A DNA stretch of 41,906 bases from Aromatoleum toluolicum (lineage in GTDB: Bacteria > Pseudomonadota > Gammaproteobacteria > Burkholderiales > Rhodocyclaceae): NCBI RefSeq assembly GCF_012911005.2, contig NZ_WTVS01000051.1:1-41906 (forward strand). Direction: 5' to 3'. Shown here in pieces: positions 1 to 9,458 of the stretch. The notes beneath the pieces were generated by a model that saw nothing but the letters and a program-made list of their open reading frames with translations, did no database searches and was not told where the DNA came from. The stretch's first letter is position 1. Every line of letters starts with the position of its first letter. The position numbers and the translations under genes were made by a program.

Positions 1-2
1 CC

Positions 3-1337
3 CCCGAACTCCTCGCCCCCGCCGGCTCCCTGCAGATGATGCGCACCGCCTTCGCCTACGGTGCCGACGCGGTCTATGCCGGCCAGCCGCGCTACTCGCT
101 GCGCGTGCGCAACAACAGCTTCGACAAGCTCGACGCACTCGCCTCCGGCATCGACGAGGCGCACGCCGCGGGCAAGGCCTTTTACCTCGTCAGCAACATC
201 TACCCGCACAACAGCAAGGTGCGCAGCTTCGTCGCCGACATGGAACCGGTCGTCGCGCTCAAGCCCGATGCGCTGATCATGGCCGACCCCGGCCTCATCA
301 TGATGGTGCGCGAGCGCTGGCCCGAGGTCGAGGTGCACCTGTCGGTGCAGGCCAACACGACGAACTACGCCGCGGTGCGCTTCTGGCAGTCGGTCGGCAT
401 CAAGCGCATCATCCTGTCGCGCGAGCTGTCGCTCGACGAAATCGCGGACATCCGCCAGGCCTGCCCCGACATGGAGCTGGAAGTCTTCGTGCACGGCGCG
501 CTGTGCGTCGCCTACTCGGGCCGCTGCCTGCTGTCGGGCTACTTCAACCACCGCGACCCCAACCAGGGCACGTGCACGAATTCCTGCCGCTGGGACTACA
601 AGGTGCATGAGGCGAACGAGGACGGCTCCGGCGACCTGCACGCCTGCGGCAAGGGGGCGCCAGACACGACCGGCACCGCGCTCGGCGGCGGCGCGCGCCA
701 CGAATCGGCCTCGCGCGTGTACCTCCTTGAGGAAGGCACCCGCCCCGGCCAGCTGATGCCGATCGAGGAAGACGAACACGGCACCTACATCCTCAACTCC
801 CGGGACCTGCGCGCCGTCGAGCACGTCGAGCGCCTGGTCGCGATCGGTGTCGATTCGCTGAAGATCGAAGGCCGCACCAAGAGCCCCTACTACGTCGCGC
901 GCGCGAGCCAGGGCTACCGCCGCGCGATCGACGACGCGGCGGCCGGCCGCCCCTTCGACATGCGCCTCCTCGGCGAGCTCGAAGGCCTCGCGAACCGCGG
1001 CTACACCGACGGCTTCTACCAGCGCCACCACACCCCGGAGCACCAGAACTACCTGCGCGGCCACTCCGAGTCGGGGCGCAGCCTGTTCGTCGGCGAGGTG
1101 CTGGGCGTCGATGCCGCCAGCGGTCTCGCGGAGGTCGAGGTCAAGAACGGTTTCGGCATCGGCGACCGGCTCGAATTCGTCCAGCCGCAGGGCAACATCG
1201 TCGCCCCCCTCGAACGCCTCGAAAATCTCGACGGCGAAGCGCTCGGCCGCATCCCCGGTGCCGGCCGCCGTGTACGCCTGCCGCTACCCGCAGGTGCGCG
1301 CGCCGACGCACCGTGCTTCGTCGCCCGCCTGCTCTGA
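3..1337 (+). CDS. trhP: tRNA hydroxylation protein TrhP (YegQ), peptidase U32 family, 5' truncated
   Basis: The reading frame is open from base 3, before the first ATG at 36, and reads PELLAPAGSLQMM, the conserved N-terminus of U32 proteins, so the true start lies just left of the window. The protein contains the YegQ-type cysteine cluster CVAYSGRCLLSGYF followed by GTCTNSC, which in this family binds an iron-sulphur cluster. It also has the conserved KIEGRTKSPYYVA stretch and a C-terminal beta-barrel-like domain. TrhP proteins act with prephenate in 5-hydroxylation of uridine 34 of certain tRNAs; despite the family name they are not established peptidases. The gene converges on the diguanylate cyclase gene. 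The assignment to the YegQ/TrhP subgroup rather than UbiU/UbiV or RlhA rests on the cysteine spacing and length. Confidence 0.88.
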   Translation, partial: PELLAPAGSLQMMRTAFAYGADAVYAGQPRYSLRVRNNSFDKLDALASGIDEAHAAGKAFYLVSNIYPHNSKVRSFVADMEPVVALKPDALIMADPGLIMMVRERWPEVEVHLSVQANTTNYAAVRFWQSVGIKRIILSRELSLDEIADIRQACPDMELEVFVHGALCVAYSGRCLLSGYFNHRDPNQGTCTNSCRWDYKVHEANEDGSGDLHACGKGAPDTTGTALGGGARHESASRVYLLEEGTRPGQLMPIEEDEHGTYILNSRDLRAVEHVERLVAIGVDSLKIEGRTKSPYYVARASQGYRRAIDDAAAGRPFDMRLLGELEGLANRGYTDGFYQRHHTPEHQNYLRGHSESGRSLFVGEVLGVDAASGLAEVEVKNGFGIGDRLEFVQPQGNIVAPLERLENLDGEALGRIPGAGRRVRLPLPAGARADAPCFVARLL

Positions 1338-1338
1338 T

Positions 1339-1362
1339 ACGCCCCGCGCGCTGCGCGGGCGT
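1339..1362. other. GC-rich hairpin between convergent genes
   Basis: Bases 1339-1349 pair with 1353-1362 to form a ten-pair stem with one bulged C and a three-base loop, immediately after the trhP stop codon. No T-run follows on either strand. It may be a weak bidirectional terminator or only an mRNA 3'-end stabiliser. Confidence 0.35.
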
Positions 1363-1373
1363 GTGCCAGCGCA

Positions 1374-3050
1374 CTAAGCGCCGGGCGAGACCTTTTTCCT
1401 GCCGCCCGGCGTGACGGCGCCACCCTGCCCGCGCACGAACTTGCGGACGATGCGCAGGCGCGGTGCCCGCGCGGCCGCGCGCACCTCCGCCCCCGGCGAC
1501 GCGCCGTCCGAACCGATGCGCCCCGCCCGCTTCTCGCCATACATCGCCGCATCCGCGTGACGGATCAGCTCCTCCGGCTCGCTGCCGTGCTCGGGGCACA
1601 CGCTCACCCCCAGGCTGGCGGTGAGCTGCAGCACCAACCCGTCGCGCAGCTCGACCGGCTGCGCCACTGCGGCGAGCAGCTTCGCCGCGACCGGCTCCGC
1701 GGCCGCCTGCTCCATCACGCCGGGCAGGAGCACGACGAACTCGTCCCCGGCAATGCGCGCGACCGTATCGGTCTCGCGCACGCTGCCGCGCATGCGCGCG
1801 GCGACCGTGCCCAGCACCGCGTCGCCGACGTCGTGGCCATGACTGTCATTCACTTCCTTGAAACGGTCGAGATCGACGAAGAACAGCGCGAACCCTTCGC
1901 CGGTACGCCGCCAGTGCGCGCTCGCCTGTCCGACGCGATCGTAGAACAGGCGCCGGTTGGGCAGGCCGGTCAGCGGGTCGTGCAGCGCACTGTGGGTCGC
2001 GCGCTCGAGGCGCTCGCGCTCGCGCGCCACCGCCGTACGGTGGCGGCGCAAGTACAGCACCAGCACGGCGAGCGTTGCGCCGGCGAGGCCGATTGCCAGC
2101 AACAGGGGCTCGCTGCGGATGTCCAGGAAGCGCAATTGGCGAGTCACTGTCAGGCGCACCGGCTGCGAGGTGCTGACATCCTCCACGTTCAGGGTGAACT
2201 TCGGCAGCAGGCGGCGCTCCAGCGCACTCGCCGGCTGCGTCGCCAGCATCGCATAGAGCGGCGGATCCTCCGGCCCCTCCTCCCCCAACAGGCGCAGGAC
2301 GTGGGCGGTACGCGCATTGCGGCGGCCCGGAACCATCGAATCGGCCTTCACGACCAGCAGCGCGTAGCGCTGCTCGGCCGCCGGAACCCGCAGGGCGGAG
2401 CGCTCCATGTCGGTGCGCTTCATCACCACGTAGGCCAGCGGTCCCTCGATCAGCTTGAACGGCCGCGTGGATACGGCCCCCTGGCTCACCTCGGCGCGGC
2501 GCAAGGCGTCGCGCAGGTGCGGCACCGAATCGAGATCGAGGCCGTGCACCGGCAGGGATTCGGGCGTCTGCGGCCACAGGAAGCTGACCGGAAAATAGGC
2601 CGCCTTCTCCGGCACGTCCTGCCACCGCCTGCCATCCTGATAGCTGAAGCTTCCGATCCGGGCGCCCGGGCCGACGCGCTGCGCGAGCGCCCGTTCGAAG
2701 TCGCCCCGCGCGCGCGCCGGCACCTTCTCGACCACCTCGAGCATGTAGATATGCGGGTGCTCGCCCAGCAGGCGGCTCGCATAACCAACCATCTGCTCCT
2801 GCGTCGGCGCCCCGAGCACGTCGAGGAAAGCGGCGAAACCCGACAGCAGGGCATCGTTGGTGCGCAGACGATCGCGCAGCAGCTCGATGTCCGCCTCGGC
2901 GTCGGCCTGGAACTCTGCGCGGATGTCTTCCCACGCCCCGCGCAGCACCAGCGCGAACAACGACACGCTGAACAGCATCCACGCCAGAAGCAGCACCGCG
3001 TATAGCGGGTTGTCGCCCCTGCGCAGTTGCGGCCGTTCCTCGCTATCCAC
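1374..3050 (-). CDS. membrane CHASE-GGDEF diguanylate cyclase
   Basis: This 558-residue protein should make cyclic di-GMP from two GTP at the inner membrane, in response to a ligand sensed in the periplasm. A transmembrane segment at about residues 17-38 is followed by a periplasmic CHASE-type sensor region and a second transmembrane segment at about 313-335. A GGDEF domain follows, with DPLTGLPNRRLFYDR, FFVDLDRFKEVNDSHGH and the active-site motif AGDEF near residue 434, an accepted variant of GGDEF. RETD stands exactly five residues before AGDEF and matches the RxxD product-inhibition site, so an active, feedback-inhibited cyclase is expected. The start is GTG at 3050, supported by GGGAGG six bases upstream. 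The C-terminus is a basic, probably disordered tail. The ligand cannot be read from the sequence. Confidence 0.88.
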   Translation of the reverse strand: MDSEERPQLRRGDNPLYAVLLLAWMLFSVSLFALVLRGAWEDIRAEFQADAEADIELLRDRLRTNDALLSGFAAFLDVLGAPTQEQMVGYASRLLGEHPHIYMLEVVEKVPARARGDFERALAQRVGPGARIGSFSYQDGRRWQDVPEKAAYFPVSFLWPQTPESLPVHGLDLDSVPHLRDALRRAEVSQGAVSTRPFKLIEGPLAYVVMKRTDMERSALRVPAAEQRYALLVVKADSMVPGRRNARTAHVLRLLGEEGPEDPPLYAMLATQPASALERRLLPKFTLNVEDVSTSQPVRLTVTRQLRFLDIRSEPLLLAIGLAGATLAVLVLYLRRHRTAVARERERLERATHSALHDPLTGLPNRRLFYDRVGQASAHWRRTGEGFALFFVDLDRFKEVNDSHGHDVGDAVLGTVAARMRGSVRETDTVARIAGDEFVVLLPGVMEQAAAEPVAAKLLAAVAQPVELRDGLVLQLTASLGVSVCPEHGSEPEELIRHADAAMYGEKRAGRIGSDGASPGAEVRAAARAPRLRIVRKFVRGQGGAVTPGGRKKVSPGA

Positions 3051-3351
3051 GAATCCTCCCCTGCCGGCGCTCTCCCGATCCGTTGCAGCGCCCGCTCGCG
3101 GGCGTCCGGAAAGGGATCGGGTACCGACAGGTGCACTCTATGCCTGTCCCGATATGACGTACATACGGCAAAGGTCGTATCTATCCGACTGATTCTGTTG
3201 CGCATTTGCGCAAATCGATCGCCCGCCCCGGCGCGCATCGCGGGCGCATCGGCGCCCCTTCGGCCGCAGACGGGGCGGATCCTCCGGCGCGGCCTGCCAG
3301 CATCTGGGCTATAATGCAAAGCTTTGTTTTAACTGAAAATCAGGATTCGCC
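3051..3351. other. divergent intergenic region with a palindrome and a -10-like hexamer
   Basis: This region separates the divergent cyclase and ybiT genes and must hold both promoters. It contains a 16-base palindrome, TTGCGCA-TT-TGCGCAA, at 3198-3213. A smaller repeat ATACG-N8-CGTAT lies at 3163-3180. A perfect TATAAT at 3310-3315 points toward ybiT. No convincing -35 box was found at 16-18 bases for either gene, and no long open frame looks real. Confidence 0.5.
3310..3315 (+). promoter_or_regulatory. candidate -10 box of ybiT
   Basis: A perfect TATAAT lies 36 bases before the GTG start of the ABC-F gene, leaving room for a short leader. The region 17 bases upstream is GC-rich with no TTGACA-like hexamer, so only half of a sigma-70 promoter is visible. 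Confidence 0.45.
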
Positions 3352-4977
<1,626 letters not shown>

Positions 4978-4984
4978 GCCCCAC

Positions 4985-5004
4985 GACCCGGCGAAAGCTG
5001 GGTC
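4985..5004 (+). terminator. GNRA-capped hairpin after ybiT
   Basis: GACCCGGC at 4985-4992 pairs with GCTGGGTC at 4997-5004 across a GAAA tetraloop: eight pairs, one of them G-U. It begins eight bases after the ybiT stop. No T-run follows, so it may stabilise the 3' end or assist Rho-dependent termination rather than act as a classical intrinsic terminator. Confidence 0.4.
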
Positions 5005-5022
5005 AAATTCCCCAACGCATAG

Positions 5023-5047
5023 TCGATTCGAGTTACAATCGAATCGA
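5023..5047. repeat. perfect 9-bp inverted repeat upstream of the cytochrome gene
   Basis: TCGATTCGA at 5023-5031 and TCGAATCGA at 5039-5047 are exact reverse complements around a seven-base spacer. The repeat sits between ybiT and the cytochrome gene in an unusually AT-rich patch. It could be an operator or a weak hairpin; three T residues follow, too few for a strong terminator. Confidence 0.5.
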
Positions 5048-5138
5048 TTTGCATATTTTGTTGCGTGCCGCCTAGCCCGCAGGTATATTCCGCCGCTCAT
5101 ATCCCCGCTCGGGGAGCATTTTTCATGGGCGGCTGGTC

Positions 5139-5648
5139 TTGGTTACGACACGGGGCATTTCCTTGCTGCTGGCGGCAACAACGGCGATATACGGCGCCGG
5201 GACTGCGCGTGCCGATTATTCCGACTGTCGCACCTGTCATTACGCGACCAACGTCGACAGCGGCACCCCCGATCTCACGGGCTATTTCGTCGACCCGGGG
5301 CATCATCCGGTACGGGTGAACTACCCGATACGCCCCGACTACCACCTGCCGCCCACCACGACCACGACGGGAATCCTGTTCTTCGACGTGAACGGCAACG
5401 GCGCGCCCGACCCGAACGAGGTCCAGTTGTTCAGCAGCAGCGTGCTGTCCGCCACGACCGGCACCGGCACGACGACACGCTCGAAGGGCAAGCCGAAGAG
5501 CACCGTGACCACCGACACGTGGGTGATCGACTGCGCGTCCTGTCACATCGAGCACGGCCTGACGCCCGCCGACCCTCAGCACACCGCCGACTACGTGCGC
5601 GGCGCAGGCGGCGACCGCCTGCTGTGCATCACCTGCCACAACATGTAG
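5139..5648 (+). CDS. exported triheme cytochrome c
   Basis: The predicted 169-residue protein begins with a signal peptide (LLLAATTAIYGAG, cleavage probably after ARA near residue 25). It has three heme c attachment motifs: CRTCH at residues 30-34, CASCH at 132-136 and CITCH at 163-167. It should be a periplasmic electron carrier matured by the cytochrome c assembly system. The middle region is Thr/Pro-rich with FDVNGNGAPDPNEV, which resembles a calcium-binding DxNxDG-like loop. The start is uncertain. TTG at 5139 gives the signal peptide but has no good ribosome site. The best Shine-Dalgarno (GGGGAG at 5111) serves ATG 5125, which is out of frame by one base. Either TTG is used or a base is missing near 5126-5138. 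No electron partner gene is adjacent. Confidence 0.72.
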   Translation: MVTTRGISLLLAATTAIYGAGTARADYSDCRTCHYATNVDSGTPDLTGYFVDPGHHPVRVNYPIRPDYHLPPTTTTTGILFFDVNGNGAPDPNEVQLFSSSVLSATTGTGTTTRSKGKPKSTVTTDTWVIDCASCHIEHGLTPADPQHTADYVRGAGGDRLLCITCHNM

Positions 5649-5722
5649 CGCCCCGATCGACCGGCGGCCCGGGCGCAACGCGCCGGCGCGTCACCCACCA
5701 CGGCCATCCGCGCCGAGTCGGC

Positions 5723-5728
5723 TACAAT
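5723..5728 (+). promoter_or_regulatory. candidate -10 box of the PTS cluster
   Basis: TACAAT lies 29 bases before the ATG of the EIIA gene, a plausible position for a short-leader promoter. No clear -35 hexamer is visible upstream in the GC-rich sequence. Confidence 0.35.
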
Positions 5729-5756
5729 CGACGACACCCCAAGGGCGTCGGCGACC

Positions 5757-6140
5757 ATGATCGGCATTTTCCTCATCACCCACGGCACGCTCGGCGAGGC
5801 GCTGATCCAGTGCGCCTGCCACGTGCTGAACAAACGCCCCGACAACGTCGTCCAGCTCGGCTTGTCCGGCCAGGACGATCCTCTCGACATATTGCCGGAG
5901 GCCCGCCGGCTGCTCGCGACGGTCGACAAGGGGCATGGCGTCGTGATACTCACGGATATCTACGGCGCCACGCCGGCGAACGTCGCACGCAAACTGCTCG
6001 ATCCGGGGCGCGTGGAGGGCATTGCCGGCGTGAACCTGCCGATGCTGCTGCGGGTGCTGACCTACCGGGAAAGGGACATGAACACGCTTGTCGAGCGCGC
6101 CATCACCGGCGGCTGCGAGGGCGTGCTGCATATGAAGTGA
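5757..6140 (+). CDS. PTS system EIIA component, mannose (Man) family
   Basis: This 127-residue cytoplasmic protein is a single-domain EIIA of the mannose family. It starts MIGIFLITHGTLGEAL, placing the phosphoacceptor at His9, and carries the family motif ILTDIYGATPANVAR. It should receive phosphate from the HPr encoded next door. No permease (EIIB, EIIC or EIID) gene follows, so as in many proteobacteria the cluster is probably a regulatory phosphorelay rather than a sugar importer. It starts an operon with HPr (seven-base gap) and EI (four-base gap). Confidence 0.88.
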   Translation: MIGIFLITHGTLGEALIQCACHVLNKRPDNVVQLGLSGQDDPLDILPEARRLLATVDKGHGVVILTDIYGATPANVARKLLDPGRVEGIAGVNLPMLLRVLTYRERDMNTLVERAITGGCEGVLHMK

Positions 6141-6147
6141 GAGAGAC

Positions 6148-6417
6148 ATGCCGAGAGCGGAAGCCGAGATCATCAACAAGCTGGGCCTGCACGCGCGTGC
6201 GTCGGCCAAACTGACGCAACTCGCGAGCAGCTTCGGGGCCGACATCTGGCTCGAACGCAACGGGCGTCGCGTCAATGCGAAGAGCATCATGGGCGTCATG
6301 ATGCTCGCCGCCGCACGCGGCGCGACGATCGCGATCGAGACTGCCGGCCAGGACGAGGACAAGGCGCTGGAGGCGATCCTCGAGCTCATCGCCGACCGCT
6401 TCGGCGAAGGGGAATAA
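6148..6417 (+). CDS. ptsH: phosphocarrier protein HPr
   Basis: This 89-residue HPr relays phosphate from EI to EIIA. The active site KLGLHARAS places the phosphorylated histidine at residue 15. NAKSIMGVM places a serine at residue 46, equivalent to the regulatory serine phosphorylated by HPr kinase in bacteria that have that enzyme. The length and the two helices are canonical. GAGAG precedes ATG 6148. It sits between EIIA and EI in one operon. Confidence 0.93.
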   Translation: MPRAEAEIINKLGLHARASAKLTQLASSFGADIWLERNGRRVNAKSIMGVMMLAAARGATIAIETAGQDEDKALEAILELIADRFGEGE

Positions 6418-6421
6418 GCCG

Positions 6422-8152
6422 ATGCCCTTCACGATCCACGGGCTCCCCGTCTCCCAGGGCATCGCGATCGGCCACGTCCATCTGGTGTCGCACGCGATGC
6501 TGGAGGTGAACCACTACCACGTCGCGGCGAAATACCTGCCCGAGGAAGTGGAGCGCCTGAACGAGGCCGTCGCGACCGTGCAGGGCGAACTGGTGGGGCT
6601 GAAGGCCGCCGCGACCGCCGGCCAGCCGCACAGCGAGGTGGGCGCCTTCGTCGACCTGCAGCTGATGATGCTGGGCGACCCGATGCTGGTCGAGGCCGCG
6701 CGCGCCCTGATCTCCGAGCGGCGCTGCAATGCCGAGTGGGCGCTGGTGCAGCAGATGGAGCTGGTCGTCGAGCAGTTCGACCAGATCGAGGACCCCTACC
6801 TGCGCGAGCGCAAGGCGGACGTCGTGCAGGTGGTCGAGCGCATCGTGAAGGTGCTGCTGGGCCACCCTGGCCACCTGCCGCCCAAGCGGCGCGACGGGCT
6901 GGGCACGATCATCGTCGCGCATGACCTCTCGCCGGCGGACACGATCGGCTTCCGCGACCACAACATCGGCGGCTTCGTCACCGATGTCGGCGGCCCGACG
7001 AGCCACACCGCGATCGTCGCGCGCAGCCTGCGCATCCCCGCGGTCGTGGGCCTGCACCACATCCGCCAGCTGGTCGAGGAAGACGAGCTGCTGATCATCG
7101 ACGGCACGCGCGGCGTCGTGATCGTCGCGCCCGACGAGCGCATCGTCGAGGAATACCGCCTGCGCCGCAGCGAGCTGGAGCTGGAGCGCTCGAAGCTCAA
7201 CCGCCTGAAGGACACGCGAGCGACGACGCTCGACGGCGAGGACGTGAACCTGCTGGCGAACATCGAGGGACCGAAGGACCTCAACCAGGTGAAGGCCGTC
7301 AACGCCGACGGCGTGGGCCTGTACCGCACCGAGTTCCTGTTCCTGGGCCGCGACGCGCTACCCGACGAGGACGAGCAGTACGAGGCGTACCGCACGGTGC
7401 TGAAGTCGCTGGCGGGCAAGCCGGTGACGATCCGCACCTTCGACGTCGGGGCCGACAAGGCGCTGAACGGCGTCAGCGCCCGCTTCGAGCCGAATCCGGC
7501 GCTGGGGCTGCGCGCTGTGCGCTACTCGCTGGCCGAGCCGCAGATGTTCCTGACGCAGTTGCGCGCGCTGTTGCGCGCTTCGGTGCATGGCAAGCTGCAA
7601 ATCATGATCCCGATGCTCGCGCACGCGCACGAGATCGACCAGTCGCTGCAGCTGATCGCAAAGGCGAAGGCGGAGCTCGACGCCGAGGGCCTGAAGTACG
7701 ACCCGCGCGTGGAGATCGGCGGGATGATCGAGGTGCCCGCGGCCGCGCTGGCGCTCGGCATGTTCATCCGCCGCCTGTCCTTCCTGTCGATCGGCACCAA
7801 CGACCTGATCCAGTACACGCTCGCGATCGACCGCTCCGACGAGGCGGTCGTGCATCTCTACGACCCGCTGCACCCGGCGGTGCTGAAGCTGATCGCCGGC
7901 ACGATCCAGGCGGGCGCGCGCTTCGGCCTGCCGGTGTCGGTGTGCGGCGAGATGGCGGGCGATCCGGCCTACACGCTGCTGCTGCTGGGCATGGGGCTGC
8001 GCAACTTCTCGATGCATCCGGGTCACATCCTCGAGATCAAGCAGCAGGTGCTGCGCGCCGACCTGAACGAGCTGGCGCCACGCGTGCAGCGCATCCTGAA
8101 GATGGACGAGCAGTCCAAGGTGCGGGATGCGGTGATGCGGCTGGCGAGTTGA
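6422..8152 (+). CDS. ptsI: phosphoenolpyruvate-protein phosphotransferase (PTS enzyme I)
   Basis: This 576-residue cytoplasmic enzyme takes phosphate from PEP and passes it to HPr. The N-terminal HPr-binding and phosphohistidine domain contains GGPTSHTAIVARS with the active His near residue 195. The C-terminal PEP-binding TIM barrel contains GLYRTEFLFLGR, SIGTNDLIQYTLAIDR and VCGEMAGDP with the catalytic Cys near 508. Length and motif order match standard enzyme I, without the GAF domain of PtsP. The last gene of the three-gene operon, it is followed by the metX leader. Confidence 0.95.
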   Translation: MPFTIHGLPVSQGIAIGHVHLVSHAMLEVNHYHVAAKYLPEEVERLNEAVATVQGELVGLKAAATAGQPHSEVGAFVDLQLMMLGDPMLVEAARALISERRCNAEWALVQQMELVVEQFDQIEDPYLRERKADVVQVVERIVKVLLGHPGHLPPKRRDGLGTIIVAHDLSPADTIGFRDHNIGGFVTDVGGPTSHTAIVARSLRIPAVVGLHHIRQLVEEDELLIIDGTRGVVIVAPDERIVEEYRLRRSELELERSKLNRLKDTRATTLDGEDVNLLANIEGPKDLNQVKAVNADGVGLYRTEFLFLGRDALPDEDEQYEAYRTVLKSLAGKPVTIRTFDVGADKALNGVSARFEPNPALGLRAVRYSLAEPQMFLTQLRALLRASVHGKLQIMIPMLAHAHEIDQSLQLIAKAKAELDAEGLKYDPRVEIGGMIEVPAAALALGMFIRRLSFLSIGTNDLIQYTLAIDRSDEAVVHLYDPLHPAVLKLIAGTIQAGARFGLPVSVCGEMAGDPAYTLLLLGMGLRNFSMHPGHILEIKQQVLRADLNELAPRVQRILKMDEQSKVRDAVMRLAS

Positions 8153-8170
8153 GCCGCTCCCACGGGGCAT

Positions 8171-8199
8171 GCGGGCGTTTGACAATTGTGACGGCCCGC
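8171..8199. repeat. nested inverted repeats over the metX promoter
   Basis: GCGGGC at 8171-8176 and GCCCGC at 8194-8199 are exact reverse complements, and the palindrome ACAATTGT lies between them at 8182-8189. Both overlap the -35 box at 8179-8184. They could bind a repressor or activator of metX, or the outer repeat could be a ptsI 3' hairpin without a T-run. Confidence 0.4.
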
Positions 8200-8207
8200 G
8201 ATAGTTT
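8179..8207 (+). promoter_or_regulatory. sigma-70-type promoter of the metX leader
   Basis: A perfect TTGACA lies at 8179-8184. Seventeen bases later is TAGTTT at 8202-8207, a poor -10 match. The implied transcription start, near 8214, falls at the 5' edge of the riboswitch aptamer, which supports the assignment despite the weak -10. Confidence 0.55.
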
Positions 8208-8213
8208 TAAGCC

Positions 8214-8271
8214 CTAGCGCCGATTTGAACCACAGCTTGCGGGCGCTCAATAAATCCGGCTAAAGCGAGGG
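8214..8271 (+). ncRNA. SAM-II (SAM-alpha) riboswitch upstream of metX
   Basis: The leader folds as the SAM-II H-type pseudoknot. Stem P1 is AGCGCC at 8216-8221 with GGCGCT at 8242-8247. The loop begins GATTT at 8222-8226, which pairs exactly with AAATC at 8252-8256. The 3' part carries the conserved GGCTAAAG at 8258-8265 followed by GAGGG. The order and short spacers agree with the known SAM-II aptamer, and the downstream gene, metX, is a classic SAM-II target. SAM binding should repress methionine synthesis. SAM-V shares the core but lacks this close agreement and genomic context. Confidence 0.85.
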
Positions 8272-8273
8272 CG

Positions 8274-8309
8274 ACCCAGTCCGCGTTTTCCAAGCCGGCT
8301 GGGTTTTTT
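8274..8309 (+). terminator. intrinsic terminator (attenuator) between riboswitch and metX
   Basis: ACCCAG at 8274-8279 pairs with CTGGGT at 8299-8304, and CCG at 8281-8283 extends the stem with CGG at 8296-8298 past one bulged base. TTTTTT follows at 8304-8309. It lies 20 bases before the metX start, so it must be regulated. CCGGCT at 8256-8261, inside the aptamer, is exactly complementary to AGCCGG at 8293-8298, giving a possible antiterminator when SAM is absent. Confidence 0.82.
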
Positions 8310-8328
8310 CGTTTACAAGAATACGGCC

Positions 8329-9456
8329 ATGATCCAACCCCAATCCGTCGGCGTCGTCGTCCCGCAACGGGCGCACTTCGCCGAGCCGCTGGCGCTGCGC
8401 AGCGGGGGCACACTGCCCGAATACGAGCTGGTCTACGAGACCTACGGCGAGTTGAACGCCGACCACAGCAACGCGGTGCTGGTGTGCCACGCGCTGTCGG
8501 GTTCCCACCACGTCGCCGGCCACTATGCCGACGCGCCGAACAACAGCGGCTGGTGGGACAACCTCGTCGGCCCCGGCAAGCCGCTCGACACGCGCAGGTT
8601 CTTCGTCATCGGCGTGAACAACCTCGGCGGTTGCCACGGCTCGACCGGCCCGATCTCGACCAACCCGGCGACCGGTCAGCCGTGGGGCGCGGATTTCCCA
8701 TTCGTGACGGTCGAGGACTGGGTCGCGGCGCAGGCGCGGCTCGCCGACCGGCTGGGCATCGAACGCTTCGCGGCGGTCGTCGGCGGCAGCCTGGGCGGCA
8801 TGCAGGCGCTGTCGTGGTCGCTGCAGTACCCGGATCGCGTCGCCAACGCGGTGGTGATCGCGTCGGCGCCCAAGCTCACGGCGCAGAACATCGCGTTCAA
8901 CGAGGTCGCGCGCCAGGCGATCCTGTCCGACCCGGAGTTCCACGGCGGCCACTACTACGCGCACGGCGTCGTGCCGACGCGCGGCCTCAAGCTCGCGCGC
9001 ATGGTCGGGCACATCACCTACCTGTCCGATGACGCGATGGGCGACAAGTTCGGCCGCAGCCTGCGCCACGGCAAGGCGATCTACAGCTACGACGTGGAGT
9101 TCGAGATCGAATCCTACCTGCGCTACCAGGGCGACAAGTTCGCGGGCTTCTTCGACGCCAACACCTACCTGCTGGCGACCAAGGCACTCGATTACTTCGA
9201 CCCGGCCTTCGAGCATGGCGGCAACCTGCCGGCGGCGCTCGCGCGCGCGACGGCGGACTTCCTCGTGGTGTCCTTCAGCACCGACTGGCGCTTCTCGCCC
9301 GCGCGCAGCCGCGAGATCGTCTATGCGCTGCTGCACAACCAGCGCAACGTCAGCTACGCGGAGATCGAGAGCGACGCGGGGCACGATTCCTTCCTGCTCG
9401 ACGAAGCGCAGTACCACGCGCTGCTGACCGCCTACTTCGACCGCATCAAGGTTTAG
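8329..9456 (+). CDS. metX: homoserine O-acyltransferase MetX
   Basis: This 375-residue alpha/beta-hydrolase-fold enzyme acylates homoserine in the first committed step of methionine synthesis. The nucleophile elbow [10 protein letters not shown] places the catalytic serine near residue 154. Asp in FSTDWRF (about 319) and His in [10 protein letters not shown] (about 352) complete the triad. GSHHVAGHY and GGCHGSTGP are family motifs. MetX-fold enzymes can use acetyl-CoA or succinyl-CoA, and proteobacterial members are often succinyltransferases, so the acyl donor is left open. ATG 8329 follows the SAM-II leader and its terminator. metW begins three bases after the stop, so the two are cotranscribed. 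Confidence 0.94.
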   Translation: MIQPQSVGVVVPQRAHFAEPLALRSGGTLPEYELVYETYGELNADHSNAVLVCHALSGSHHVAGHYADAPNNSGWWDNLVGPGKPLDTRRFFVIGVNNLGGCHGSTGPISTNPATGQPWGADFPFVTVEDWVAAQARLADRLGIERFAAVVGGSLGGMQALSWSLQYPDRVANAVVIASAPKLTAQNIAFNEVARQAILSDPEFHGGHYYAHGVVPTRGLKLARMVGHITYLSDDAMGDKFGRSLRHGKAIYSYDVEFEIESYLRYQGDKFAGFFDANTYLLATKALDYFDPAFEHGGNLPAALARATADFLVVSFSTDWRFSPARSREIVYALLHNQRNVSYAEIESDAGHDSFLLDEAQYHALLTAYFDRIKV

Positions 9457-9458
9457 CC

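Noticed and set aside
8171-8199. Outer GCGGGC/GCCCGC repeat as an intrinsic ptsI terminator
   Set aside because: The loop would be 17 bases and no T-run follows; it overlaps a good -35 box instead.
8214-8271. SAM-V or SAM/SAH riboswitch instead of SAM-II
   Set aside because: The P1 stem, loop start GATTT with its AAATC partner and GGCTAAAG spacing fit SAM-II most closely, and metX is its usual target.
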